From Desulfovibrio sp. ZJ209 (GTDB taxonomy: Bacteria > Desulfobacterota > Desulfovibrionia > Desulfovibrionales > Desulfovibrionaceae), in contig NZ_JAAKEJ010000001.1 in assembly GCF_011039135.1 (NCBI RefSeq), forward strand, positions 434,001 through 498,000: a stretch of 64,000 nucleotides of DNA. The letters are read 5' to 3'. The notes below the pieces were generated by a model, which worked only from the letters and a program-made list of their open reading frames with translations, was not told the DNA's origin and searched no databases. Each line of letters starts with the position of its first letter. The first letter of the stretch is position 1. Below are positions 35,066 to 44,600 of the stretch, piece by piece. Both the position numbers and the translations under genes were made by a program.

Positions 35066-35539
35066 ATGAATTTTTGCAGCAAAAATCTTCCTCTCGTCCT
35101 TGCGGTGTTCCTGTTTCTGTCGGTTCCCTCTTTTGCGGCAGATGGCGCAGAGAATGTGCCGGCGGCGCGGCATGGGGTGAGGATCCTCTTCGAGGGCGGC
35201 GAAGCCGTGGCGGTGCTGTACGATACTCCTCCCGCCGAAGCATTTTTGCGGCTGCTGCCCCTGGAGGTGGAATTCAGCGACTTTGCCGGAGCGGAAAAGA
35301 TCTTTTACCTCGCGGAAAAACTGCCCGTCCGCGGCACGCCCAATGCCGACGAGCAAAAGGGCGACTTCTGCTATTATGCGCCGTGGGGAAATATTGCGGT
35401 ATTTTACAAGGGCTACGGGCACGGGAAGAACCTCTATGTCCTGGGGAGCCTCGCCTCGGGGAAAGAAAAGCTCGCTGCAATGAAGCAGGATTTCAAGGCC
35501 CGTATCGAAGTTCTGGAGGAAGGGAAGAGCAATAATTAA
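35066..35539 (+). CDS. Exported cyclophilin-like fold protein
   Basis: 157 aa. A signal peptide (LPLVLAVFLFLSVPSFA) precedes a cyclophilin-like domain of the small bacterial type: VRILFEGGEAVAVLYDTPPAEAFLRLLPLEVEFSDFAGAEKIFYL, then GDFCYYAPWGNIAVFYKGYG. This fold group is not known to be a peptidyl-prolyl isomerase in every case and members are mostly uncharacterised. AAGGGG lies 7 bp before the ATG. Being secreted is unusual for the group. First gene of the three-gene set facing the LysR gene. Confidence 0.82.
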   Translation: MNFCSKNLPLVLAVFLFLSVPSFAADGAENVPAARHGVRILFEGGEAVAVLYDTPPAEAFLRLLPLEVEFSDFAGAEKIFYLAEKLPVRGTPNADEQKGDFCYYAPWGNIAVFYKGYGHGKNLYVLGSLASGKEKLAAMKQDFKARIEVLEEGKSNN

Positions 35540-35687
35540 GGCCCGCATGCAGGGGGAATTTTAACTTTTTCGCCTTAAAATTAAAGAGAACTGAATATTT
35601 TTTCATGCGTGATAACTGTGGTAACACTGTTTTGCAGGAAGATACAAGGCTACTGGACAGAGTGCATTCAAAAAGGAGGAGGAGGAT

Positions 35688-36683
35688 ATGAAGAAATGGT
35701 GGCATCTTGTGCTTTGCCTTGCGGCTCTGTCCATGCCGCTGGCCGCTTCACAGGCTCAGGGAGGAGAAACCGCCATGGAAAAAATCAATATCGGGAAAAA
35801 ACTGGCCCTCTACCCCAGCGTCGTCACCGTGGTGGGCGCCGAAGTCAAGGGCAAGGTCAACTGGCTCACGGTGGCCCACACCGGCACCATAGGGCACAAC
35901 ATGATCCTGGTCAGCATGAGCCAGTCCCACTATACGAACCAGGGCATCATCGAGAGCGGCAAGCTGTCGCTCAACCTTGTGGAAAGGCACATGCTGCCCC
36001 AGGTCGACTATGTGGGCACGGTGAGCGGGGCCAACGCCGACAAGTCGGGGGTGTTCGCCTGGCACAGGGGCGAAAACGGCTCGCCCCTCATTGCCGCCTC
36101 CCCCGTGTCCATTGAGCTCAATGTGGTCGACAACTACAAGGCCGGCGGTTTTGACAATTTCATCTGCACCATCGCCAATACGTACGCGCGCAAGGATGTT
36201 TTGGATGCAACGGGCAAGCTGGACTACCATGTGCTGAAGCCCGTGCTGTTTGAATTCCCCACCTATTCCTATCTCGCCACGGGCGAAATGCTGGGGAAAT
36301 GCCGCCAGTATGCGCAAAAGCCTTCCATGGGGGCCAAGCTGCCCATGACGGAGAGCGGCATCACGCGCCTTTCGCGTATCGAGGTCGATCCCCAATATCT
36401 GGAGGAATACAAGAAATTCGCCGCCGAGGTGGGGGAAACTTCCCTGCGCACCGAGCCCGGCGTGCTCACCATGTATGCCGTGGCCGACAAGAAAAACCCC
36501 TGCCGTATCACCATCCTCGAGACCTACGCGAGCAAGGAGGCCTATGAGAAGCACATCGCGTCGCCGCATTTCCAGAAATACAAGCAGGGCACGCAAAAAA
36601 TGGTCAAGGAACTGGTGCTCGACGACCAGGTGCCGCTCAATGAAAACAACAGGCTGACGAACTACATGGTCATCCCCTACTGA
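35688..36683 (+). CDS. Flavin reductase-like / ABM-domain fusion with signal peptide
   Basis: 331 aa. Residues 1-24 form a signal peptide; about 30-215 match the FMN-binding split-barrel flavin reductase/flavoredoxin family (LYPSVVTVVGAEVKGKVNWLTVAHTG...LSLNLVERHMLPQVDYVGTVSG); about 230-315 form an antibiotic-biosynthesis-monooxygenase (ABM/YgiN-like) dimer domain (VDPQYLEEYKKFAAEVG...GVLTMYAVADKKNPCRITILETYASKEAYEKHIASPHF). Two starts have ribosome sites: ATG 35688 (AGGAGGAGGA) and in-frame ATG 35775 (GGGAGGAG, 8 bp away), the second giving a leaderless cytosolic form beginning MEKINIGKKLALYPSV, like normal flavin reductases. Activity is inferred. Confidence 0.8.
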   Translation: MKKWWHLVLCLAALSMPLAASQAQGGETAMEKINIGKKLALYPSVVTVVGAEVKGKVNWLTVAHTGTIGHNMILVSMSQSHYTNQGIIESGKLSLNLVERHMLPQVDYVGTVSGANADKSGVFAWHRGENGSPLIAASPVSIELNVVDNYKAGGFDNFICTIANTYARKDVLDATGKLDYHVLKPVLFEFPTYSYLATGEMLGKCRQYAQKPSMGAKLPMTESGITRLSRIEVDPQYLEEYKKFAAEVGETSLRTEPGVLTMYAVADKKNPCRITILETYASKEAYEKHIASPHFQKYKQGTQKMVKELVLDDQVPLNENNRLTNYMVIPY

Positions 36684-36715
36684 GCAGAGAGAACTTCAGG
36701 AGAAGGAGGCGCGCG

Positions 36716-36901
36716 ATGCCCGCGATCATCATGGAACTCGCCCCGCTGGAAAAAGAAAAGAGGGCCCGGCTTGTCCGCGAAGTCACAGAGAGCACTTCCC
36801 GGGCCACCGGGCTCCCGCCCGAGGCGATTTTTGTGTTCATCAAGGAGAACAGCCTGGAAAATATCGGCGTTGGGGGAACCTTGCTCGCCGACCGGCGCTG
36901 A
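36716..36901 (+). CDS. 4-oxalocrotonate tautomerase-family protein
   Basis: 61 aa, the 4-OT length. Pro2 becomes the N-terminal catalytic base after Met removal (MPAIIMELAP). The ALEKEKRARLVREVTESTSRATGLPPEAIFVFIKE region is the usual helix and second strand. Members isomerise keto-enol or ring substrates in aromatic catabolism, but small orphans have varied roles. AGAAGGAGG lies 7 bp upstream, and the gene begins 32 bp after the flavin reductase/ABM gene, so it is the last member of that set. Confidence 0.88.
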   Translation: MPAIIMELAPLEKEKRARLVREVTESTSRATGLPPEAIFVFIKENSLENIGVGGTLLADRR

Positions 36902-36983
36902 TCCCGGCTTGGGCGGGGAACCGCCAGCACAAGATGGAACGGGAGCGGAGCCCGGGCAGGGAACCCGATTCCCGGAGGCGACG

Positions 36984-37009
36984 GCGGCCCCTTGATGCGC
37001 AGGGGCCGC
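36984..37009. terminator. Hairpin between the tautomerase and engB
   Basis: Perfect 9-bp stem GCGGCCCCT/AGGGGCCGC with an 8-nt loop. No T tract directly follows, although TTAAAAATCG lies slightly beyond, so it is a likely but imperfect terminator for converging genes. Confidence 0.5.
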
Positions 37010-37045
37010 TGCCGGCTTAAAAATCGGGCCGCAGCCCGGCAAGCG

Positions 37046-37657
37046 TCAGTCCTTTTCCGTCTCCCGCTCTCCGTTCCCCTCCCCGCCGAGCGCCGCGGCG
37101 TCCAGCGCGCGCCACAGCTTGTCGATGCCCTGGCGGCGCGAAGCCGAGGTGATGATGGGCGCCACGCCGAGGATGTCCCGCCATTCACGGCGCCGGGCCT
37201 CGCGCTCGCGCTGGCTGCACTTGTCGGCCTTGGTCAGGATGGGCAGCACGGGCAGCCCCTTGGAGGAGGCGAAGGCCGCGAGGTCCATGTCCAGCTTTTG
37301 CGGGGGCAGGCGGCAGTCGAGTAAAAGCGCCAGCGCCCTGATGTGGCGGTCGGTGCCAAGATAGGCCTCCAGCGTTTTCGCCCACTGGCGGCGCTCCTCG
37401 TGGCTCGCGCGGGCATAGCCGTAGCCCGGCAGGTCAACGATATAGTAGTCCTGCGGGCGTACGCGGTAGAAATTGACCGAGCGCGTCTTGCCGGGCTGCG
37501 CGCTCACCTTGGCGAGCTTCTTGCGGCCGGCGAGGGCGTTGATGAGCGAAGACTTGCCCACGTTGGAGCGCCCGGCGAGCGCGATCTGCGGGCGGTCGAG
37601 GGTGGGGAGCTGGCCGGTCACATAGGCCGTGGTTTCCAGTTCAAGGGTGCTTTCCAT
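37046..37657 (-). CDS. engB: Ribosome-biogenesis GTPase EngB (YsxC)
   Basis: 203 aa TRAFAC GTPase needed for 50S assembly. G1 [11 protein letters not shown]3 DLPGYGYA, G4 TKAD and G5 ITSAS are in order, with G2 near [12 protein letters not shown] 37657 has GGAGA upstream; the long frame before it is arginine-rich and non-homologous. The last 25 residues are an acidic extension. Divergent from efp. Confidence 0.95.
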   Translation of the reverse strand: MESTLELETTAYVTGQLPTLDRPQIALAGRSNVGKSSLINALAGRKKLAKVSAQPGKTRSVNFYRVRPQDYYIVDLPGYGYARASHEERRQWAKTLEAYLGTDRHIRALALLLDCRLPPQKLDMDLAAFASSKGLPVLPILTKADKCSQREREARRREWRDILGVAPIITSASRRQGIDKLWRALDAAALGGEGNGERETEKD

Positions 37658-37711
37658 ACCTATTCTCCATTGATATGCGCCGGCCGCCTTCCGCGCGCCG
37701 CCGGGCGCGCC

Positions 37712-37739
37712 TTGACAGCGGGGCGTTTTTGCATAGACT
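37712..37739 (+). promoter_or_regulatory. Candidate promoter of efp
   Basis: TTGACA (37712-37717), 16-bp spacer, TAGACT (37734-37739), 120 bp before the efp start. Confidence 0.6.
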
Positions 37740-37858
37740 GGTGAACCCGGATTTTCGGGACGATGCGCCACCCCGCGCAGGGTAGCTTTCGGCGCCCGTC
37801 CCCGCAACCGCCATGACAGGAATTTTCGCGGCAGGCCCCGCCGGCCGCAGGAGGAAGC

Positions 37859-38416
37859 ATGTACTCAACCACGGACTTTCGCAAGGGGCTCAAGATCGAA
37901 GTGGAAGGGACCCCGTATGAAATCGTCGAGTTCCAGCACTTCAAGCCCGGCAAGGGCGGCGCCATGGTGCGCACCAAGCTGCGCAACATCCTCACCGGCC
38001 GCATGCAGGACATCACCTTCCGCTCGGGCGACAAGGTGGGAAAGCCCGACATGGAAACGCGCGACATGCAGTTCCTCTACCGCGAGGGCGACGACCTCAT
38101 CTTCATGGACATGACCACCTATGAGCAGCTGTCCATGCCCGTGGCCACCACGGGCGGCAAGGAGGGCTTTCTCAAGGACGGGCAGGAATGCCGCGTGCTC
38201 CTCTATCAGGGACGCCCGCTCGACATCGACATTCCGCTCTCCCTCGTTCTCGAGATCACGGACACCGAGCCCGGCGCCAAGGGCGACACGGTGAGCAATG
38301 TGACCAAGCCCGCCACCCTCGAGACGGGCCTCGTGGTGCAGGTGCCCATCTTCGTCAACATCGGCGACAGGATCAAGGTCGACACCCGCACCAAGGAATA
38401 CCTGGGCCGGGAATAA
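37859..38416 (+). CDS. efp: Elongation factor P
   Basis: 185 aa, three beta domains. Binds between the P and E sites of ribosomes stalled on polyproline runs. The loop [10 protein letters not shown] carries Lys32, the position modified in lysine-type EF-Ps; this is not the arginine type. GCAGGAGG lies 6 bp before the ATG. The downstream DNA translocase gene follows after 6 bp, so they are cotranscribed. Confidence 0.97.
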   Translation: MYSTTDFRKGLKIEVEGTPYEIVEFQHFKPGKGGAMVRTKLRNILTGRMQDITFRSGDKVGKPDMETRDMQFLYREGDDLIFMDMTTYEQLSMPVATTGGKEGFLKDGQECRVLLYQGRPLDIDIPLSLVLEITDTEPGAKGDTVSNVTKPATLETGLVVQVPIFVNIGDRIKVDTRTKEYLGRE

Positions 38417-38422
38417 GCCCCC

Positions 38423-40843
38423 TTGCCGCTGGAGGAAAAGCCCACGGATATTCGCAAGTTCCTGCGCGAGCTGTTCGGCCTGTTCCTGCTCTTCTGGGCC
38501 CTGCTGCTGCTTTTGAGCCTGTTGAGCTTCGACGCGGGCGACCCGAGCTTCAACCATGTGGTGAGCTCGCAGGGCCCGGTGCACAACAAGGCGGGGCTGT
38601 TCGGCGCTTACGCGGCCGGCTTCCTCAACGACATCTTCGGCGTGGCCGCCTTCCTGTGGCCCCTGGTGTTCGGGGCCCTGGGGGCGGCCTACGTCTCTTC
38701 CGGCTATGCCCTGCACTGGTGGCGCTGGTGCGGCTTCTTCCTGCTCACCCTCTGCCTCCTGGTGGCGGGCTCGTGGTGGGATCTCTCCGCCGGCGACCTC
38801 GCGGGCGGCGGCATGGTGGGCAGCGCCCTCTACGACAACGCGCGCCACTACCTGAGCCCGGTGGGCTCCACCATGCTCTGGGTGTTCGTGCTCCTCGTGG
38901 GCCTGCAACTGGCCTGCAACTTTTCGTGGTTCAGCCTCGCCGCTAGGTTGAAGGCCTGGGCCGCGGCCCTCCTGGAGGAACGGAAGGAGCGCAAGCTGGC
39001 CGAAGCCGCAGAGGCGGCGCCGGAATATCTTATCCCGGGAGAGGATGGGGGAGGGGACAAGACTGGCGGTGCCCCGTGGTGGAAGCGCCTCGCCGCGCGC
39101 CTGCCCCTGCCTGATACCAAGGCCCTGAAAGAACGCTTCGGCCGCTGTCGCGATGTTCTGGGCAGCATCAGGCCCACAGCCGGCAAAATGCCCGAGCTGG
39201 ACTTCCCCGAGGCGGAAGGGACGCCTGAGAAGGGAGAAGGCGCCGACGGGCAGAGTGCAAGCGAGGTTTCAGGCGCCCCCGAGGAAGATCTCCAGCCCGC
39301 AGCGCAGGCACCCGCGCAACCATCTGCTCCCGAGGCCCCGGCTCACGCGCCGGCAGCCGCCCGGGCCCCTCACGACGCACCCCGGGCCGCGGAACCGCCC
39401 AAGGGGCGGCGCGCCAAGATCCCCCTGCCCGGCCTCGACCTGCTCACACCGCCGGCTCCGGGTGGCGCCCGCGCCCGCGAGGATCACGAGGCCAGGGGCG
39501 CGGCGCTCATGGGCTGCCTCAAGGATTTTGACATCCAGGGCGACCTTGTGCGCGTGACCCCGGGGCCTGTGGTCACCATGTATGAGGTGAGGCCGGCGCC
39601 CGGCATCCGCGTCAACCGCATCGCCAACCTGAGCGACGACCTGAGCCGCGCGCTCATGGCGCCGGCCGTGCGTATCCAGGCGCCCATCCCCGGTTCGGAC
39701 ACCGTGGGCATCGAGATCCCCAACGAGCAGCGCGAGACGGTCAATTTCCGCGAGCTCGCGGCGTCCGAGCCCTTCCGCCGGGGCTGCGGGCCGCTGACCA
39801 TGATCCTCGGCAAGGACATCGCCGGGCGCCCGGCAATGGCCGACCTCACGCGCATGCCGCACCTGCTGGTGGCCGGCGCCACGGGCGCGGGCAAGAGCGT
39901 GTGCCTCAATTCCATCCTCGTGAGCCTGCTCTACCGCACCCAGCCGCAGGACTTGCGCCTCTTGCTCATCGACCCCAAGCGCATCGAGATGGCGGTGTAT
40001 GCGGACGAGCCGCACCTCGTGCACCCGGTGGTGACGGAAATGGCCGACGCCAAGAACGCCCTCGAGTGGGCCGTCCATGAAATGGACAACCGCTACCGCT
40101 CCATTGCGCGCCTCGGCGTGCGCAACGTGGCGGCCTACAACCAGAAGCTCGCCGCCTTCAGGAATGACCTGCCGCCGGACCTCGCCGACCTCGAGCGCCT
40201 GCCGTATCTCGTCATCGTCATCGACGAGCTCGCCGACCTCATGATGACCGCCGCCCGCGAGGTGGAGACCAGCGTGGTGCGCCTCGCCCAACTGGCGCGC
40301 GCGGCCGGCATCCACATGATCCTCGCCACGCAGCGCCCCAGCGTGGACGTGGTGACGGGCCTCATCAAGGCCAATTTCCCCTGCCGCATCTCCTTTCAGG
40401 TCACGTCGAGGCACGATTCGCGCACCATCCTCGACCAGATGGGCGCGGAGCAGCTTCTCGGGCGCGGCGACATGCTCTTCAAGCCCAGCGGCGGCCGCCT
40501 CCAGCGGCTGCACGGGCCCTTTCTCGCCGACGAGGAGGTGCAGGCCGTGGTCAACCACTGGAAGCGCCAGCTCGCCCCCACCTATGAGGTGGACTTCTCG
40601 CAGTGGAGCGCGGCCGCGGCCGCGGGACCCGGCGGCGGGGGCGACGCCTCGCAGGACCCGCTCTACGAGGAGGCCCGCGCCTTCGTGCTGGAGTCGGGCC
40701 GGTCTTCCATTTCCACCTCGCTGCTCCAGCGCCGCCTCCAGGTGGGCTATAACCGCGCCACGCGGCTCATGGACCAGTTCGAGGCCGAGGGGCTGGTCGG
40801 GCCGGCCAACGGCAGCAAGCCCCGCCCCATTATCCGGGGCTAG
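38423..40843 (+). CDS. ftsK: DNA translocase FtsK/SpoIIIE
   Basis: About 806 aa. Pumps chromosome dimers and terminus DNA through the division septum. Four N-terminal membrane helices (residues 15-165), a Pro/Ala/Glu-rich linker (about 215-355), then the RecA-like motor with Walker A GATGAGKSV and Walker B LVIVIDELADLMM, the LATQRPSVDVVTG segment, and a C-terminal gamma winged helix (DPLYEEARAFVLESGRSSIS...) that reads KOPS sites. The start is a TTG at 38423 with no clear ribosome site, 6 bp after the efp stop; coupling to efp may drive it, and the exact start is uncertain. Confidence 0.95.
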   Translation: MPLEEKPTDIRKFLRELFGLFLLFWALLLLLSLLSFDAGDPSFNHVVSSQGPVHNKAGLFGAYAAGFLNDIFGVAAFLWPLVFGALGAAYVSSGYALHWWRWCGFFLLTLCLLVAGSWWDLSAGDLAGGGMVGSALYDNARHYLSPVGSTMLWVFVLLVGLQLACNFSWFSLAARLKAWAAALLEERKERKLAEAAEAAPEYLIPGEDGGGDKTGGAPWWKRLAARLPLPDTKALKERFGRCRDVLGSIRPTAGKMPELDFPEAEGTPEKGEGADGQSASEVSGAPEEDLQPAAQAPAQPSAPEAPAHAPAAARAPHDAPRAAEPPKGRRAKIPLPGLDLLTPPAPGGARAREDHEARGAALMGCLKDFDIQGDLVRVTPGPVVTMYEVRPAPGIRVNRIANLSDDLSRALMAPAVRIQAPIPGSDTVGIEIPNEQRETVNFRELAASEPFRRGCGPLTMILGKDIAGRPAMADLTRMPHLLVAGATGAGKSVCLNSILVSLLYRTQPQDLRLLLIDPKRIEMAVYADEPHLVHPVVTEMADAKNALEWAVHEMDNRYRSIARLGVRNVAAYNQKLAAFRNDLPPDLADLERLPYLVIVIDELADLMMTAAREVETSVVRLAQLARAAGIHMILATQRPSVDVVTGLIKANFPCRISFQVTSRHDSRTILDQMGAEQLLGRGDMLFKPSGGRLQRLHGPFLADEEVQAVVNHWKRQLAPTYEVDFSQWSAAAAAGPGGGGDASQDPLYEEARAFVLESGRSSISTSLLQRRLQVGYNRATRLMDQFEAEGLVGPANGSKPRPIIRG

Positions 40844-40901
40844 TTGCCCTCGGCGCTTTTTTGCCCGAAACTGCCATGCCACACCCGTGAAGGAGTGCGC
40901 C

Positions 40902-41594
40902 ATGCGAACGAAAACGCTGACCGCCGCCGGCGGCCTGCTTGCCGCCCTGCTTCTGCTCCTTGCGCAGCCGGGCGCCTGCGCCGATGAAGCCGTGCGCTAC
41001 GCGGACCTCATCCGCACCAAGTATGAAGCCCTCAAGTCCTTCGCAGCGGACTTCGAGCAAACGCTCACCCACAAGGAGAGCGGCGCGGTGGAAAAGCGCA
41101 AGGGGCGCCTCCTCTTCCAGAAGCCGCTGCTCATCCGCTGGCAGACGGAAAAGCCCCACGAGGAGACCATGGTCGTCACCGGCAAGGAGATCTGGGACTA
41201 TCTCCCGGACGAGGACATCGCCTACCGCTATCCCCCCAACCTCGTGCAGGATTCACGCAGCATCATCCAGGTGCTCACCGGCCAGTCGGCCATGAACCGG
41301 GATTTCGATGTCAAGGTCGCGGGGAAGGACGGGGGCCTCGTCCGGCTTCTGCTCTATCCGCACGAGCCCACGCCGCAGATGGTGGAGGCGGCCATCTGGG
41401 TGGAGCCGGAGACGGGCTATATCCGCCGCGCCAACATCATCGACTTTTACGGCAACGCCAATGACGTGCGCTTCACGTCCTTCAGGCCGGACGCGCGCGT
41501 GGCCCCGTCCGAGTTCCGCTTCACGCCGCCGGCCGGCGTGGAGGTGGAAGACCGCATCGACCGCACCATCGAGGAGCGGGAACTTTTCAAGTAG
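40902..41594 (+). CDS. lolA: Outer-membrane lipoprotein carrier protein LolA
   Basis: 230 aa. Signal peptide (GGLLAALLLLLAQPGACA) then the LolA half-barrel: YEALKSFAADFEQTL, the GRLLFQKPLLIRWQTEKPHEETMVVTGKEIWDY core, and VWVEPETGYIRRANIIDFYGNANDVRF. It shuttles lipoproteins across the periplasm from LolCDE to the outer membrane. GAAGGAG precedes ATG 40902. It follows ftsK by 58 bp and precedes dnaE by 68 bp on the same strand. Confidence 0.92.
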   Translation: MRTKTLTAAGGLLAALLLLLAQPGACADEAVRYADLIRTKYEALKSFAADFEQTLTHKESGAVEKRKGRLLFQKPLLIRWQTEKPHEETMVVTGKEIWDYLPDEDIAYRYPPNLVQDSRSIIQVLTGQSAMNRDFDVKVAGKDGGLVRLLLYPHEPTPQMVEAAIWVEPETGYIRRANIIDFYGNANDVRFTSFRPDARVAPSEFRFTPPAGVEVEDRIDRTIEERELFK

Positions 41595-41662
41595 CCCAGA
41601 AAAGGAGGGGAGGGCCGCCCGGCGGGGCGCACCCGCCCTCCGGCCAGCGCCCCGGAGCCGCC

Positions 41663-44600
41663 ATGCCTGACTTTGTCCATCTCCATTGCCATACGGAATA
41701 CAGCCTTCTCGACGGCGCCATCCGCATCCGGGACCTCTGCGCCCGCGCCAAGGACAACGGCATGGAAGCCTGCGCCATCACTGACCACGGCAATCTCTTC
41801 GGCGCGGCCTATTTCTACTCCGCCTGCAAGGATTTCGGCCTCAAGCCCATCCTCGGCTGCGAGGTCTATACCTGCGCCGACCATACGGACAGGTCTCCCG
41901 AGACCGGCAAGCTGCGCAACCATCTCATCCTGCTGGCGCAGAACGACACGGGCTACCACAATCTCGTCAAGCTCGTGAGTCACGGCTTTCTTGAGGGCTT
42001 CTACTACAAGCCCCGGGTGGACAAGGCGCAACTGCGCAAATATTCCGAGGGGCTGGTGTGCCTTTCGGCCTGTATCGCCGGCGAGATACCGCGCGCCGTC
42101 CTCGCCGATGACATGGACAAGGCCCGCGCCCTTGCCGATGAATACGCCGCCATCTATCCGGGCCGTTTTTACCTTGAACTCCAGTCCAACGGCCTCCCCG
42201 AACAGGAGCGCGTCAACACGGCCCTCATGGAGCTCGCCGAAAGCGCCCGCCTCCCGCTCGTCGCCACCAATGACTGCCACTATCTCGAGGCCGGCGACGC
42301 GGACGCCCATGAAGTTTTGCTCTGCATCCAGACGCAGACCACCATGGACGACCCCCGGCGCATGCGCTTTGAGACGCGCGAGCTCTATTACAAGACCGCC
42401 GAAGAGATGGAGCGCGCCTTCAGCCATGTGCCCGAGGCGCTCGCCAATACGGCGCGCATCGCGGAATCGTGCAACGTGGAGCTGGATTTCGGGCACCATT
42501 ATTTCCCGGTCTATCCGCTGCCCGAGGGCGCGAGCATGGAGTCCGAGTTCCGGCGCCTCGCCGAGGAGGGGCTGGAAAAGCGCCTCGAGGCTCACCCCGA
42601 CCGCGCCCATATCGACCCCGACCGCTACCGCGAGCGCCTGCAGCACGAGATAGCGGTCATCCTCGAGATGGGTTTCCCGGGCTATTTCCTCATCGTGCAG
42701 GAATTCATCAACTGGGCCAAGAACCACGCCATCCCCGTGGGGCCCGGGCGCGGCTCGGCCGCGGGCTCGCTGGTGGCCTGGGCGCTCAAGATCACCAACC
42801 TCGACCCGCTGCCCTACAACCTGCTTTTCGAGCGCTTCCTGAATATCGAGCGCGTCTCCCTCCCCGATATCGACGTGGACTTTTGCGAGCGCCGCCGCGG
42901 CGACGTGATCAGGCACATGGTGGAGACCTACGGCGAGGGCTCTGTCGCGCAGATCACCACCTTCGGCACCATGAAGGCGCGCGGCGTCGTGCGCGACGTG
43001 GGCCGGGCGCTCGGCATGAGCTTCGCCGAGACCGACCGCATCGCCAAGCTGGTGCCCGAGAGCCTGAAGATGACCATCGACAGGGCTCTCGAGCAGGAGC
43101 CGGAATTGCGCCGCCTGCGGGAGGAGGACGAGCAGGTGCGCCGCCTGCTCGACACGGCGAAACGCCTTGAGGGGTTGGCGCGCCACGCCTCCACGCATGC
43201 GGCGGGCCTTGTGGTCTCGGACAGGCCCATGGAGGAGTATCTGCCCCTCTATCTCGGCAAGCGCGGCGAACTCGTGACCCAGTTCGACGGCCCCATGACC
43301 GAGAAGGCCGGCCTCGTCAAGTTCGACTTCCTGGGCCTCAAGACCATGACCCTCATCCAGGACACGCTGGACAACATCGCGCGCCAGGGCGCAGAGCCGC
43401 CTGACCTCGACACCCTGCCGCTCACGGACGCCCCCACCTACGAGCTCTATGCCCGCGGCGACACGGACGGCGTCTTCCAGGTGGAGAGCTCGGGCATGCG
43501 CCAGTACCTGCGCATGCTCAGGCCCAACTGCTTCGAGGACATTATCGCCATGCTGGCCCTCTACCGCCCGGGCCCGCTGGGCTCCGGCATGGTGGACGAG
43601 TTCATCAAGCGCAAGCACGGGCAGGTGCCGGTCATCTATCCGCATGACTCGCTCGGCGAGTGCCTGCGCGACACCTACGGCGTCATCGTCTATCAGGAAC
43701 AGGTCATGCAGATCGCCCAGATCATCGCGAGCTACACCCTGGGCGGGGCGGACCTGTTGCGCCGGGCCATGGGCAAGAAAAAGCCCGAGGCCATGGCCCG
43801 AGAGCGCGTGACCTTCGTGGCCGGCGCGGAGAAGAACGGCATCGCCGCGGAAAAGGCCAACGAGATCTTCGACCTTATGGAAAAGTTCGCCGAATACGGC
43901 TTCAACAAGTCCCATTCGGCGGCCTATGCGCTCATTTCGTATTTCACGGCCTATCTCAAGGTCCACCACAAGGTGGAATTCATGGCCGCCCTGCTCACCT
44001 CGGAAATGGGCAATCAGGACAAATTGCTTAAGTATGTGGCCGCCTGCAAGGACATGGGCATCGAGGTGCGCCAGCCCTCGGTGAACGAGAGCGAGCGCGA
44101 GTTCTCCGCGCGGGAAGGCTCGGTCGTCTTCGGCCTCGGCGGCATCAAGAACGTGGGCGACGAGGCCATCCGCGAGATCATCGAGGCCCGCCGCGAGGGC
44201 GGCCCCTACGGCTCGCTCTTCGACATGGCCAGCCGCGTGAACCTGCGCAAGGTGACGAAGCGCGTGCTGGAATCGCTCATCAAGGGCGGCGCCTGCGACT
44301 GCTTCGGCGTGCCGCGCGCGGCCATGCTCGCCGCGCTGGACCTCGTCGTGCTGCGCGCGCAGAAAAAGGCCCGGGCCATGAATTCGCCGCAGGTCTCGCT
44401 GCTTGCCATGGCGCCCGCGCAGGAAAGCGCGCCTCTCCCCGGTGTGGGGCTCGACTGCCCGGAGGCGGCGCTCCCGGAAATGGCCGACGACCTCAAGCTC
44501 AAGGCGGAAAAGGAGGCCTTGGGCTTCTTCCTGACAAGCCACCCGCTCCAGCCCTTCCACAGCGAGATACCGCGCCTCGGCCTCACCACGCTGGAGGCCC

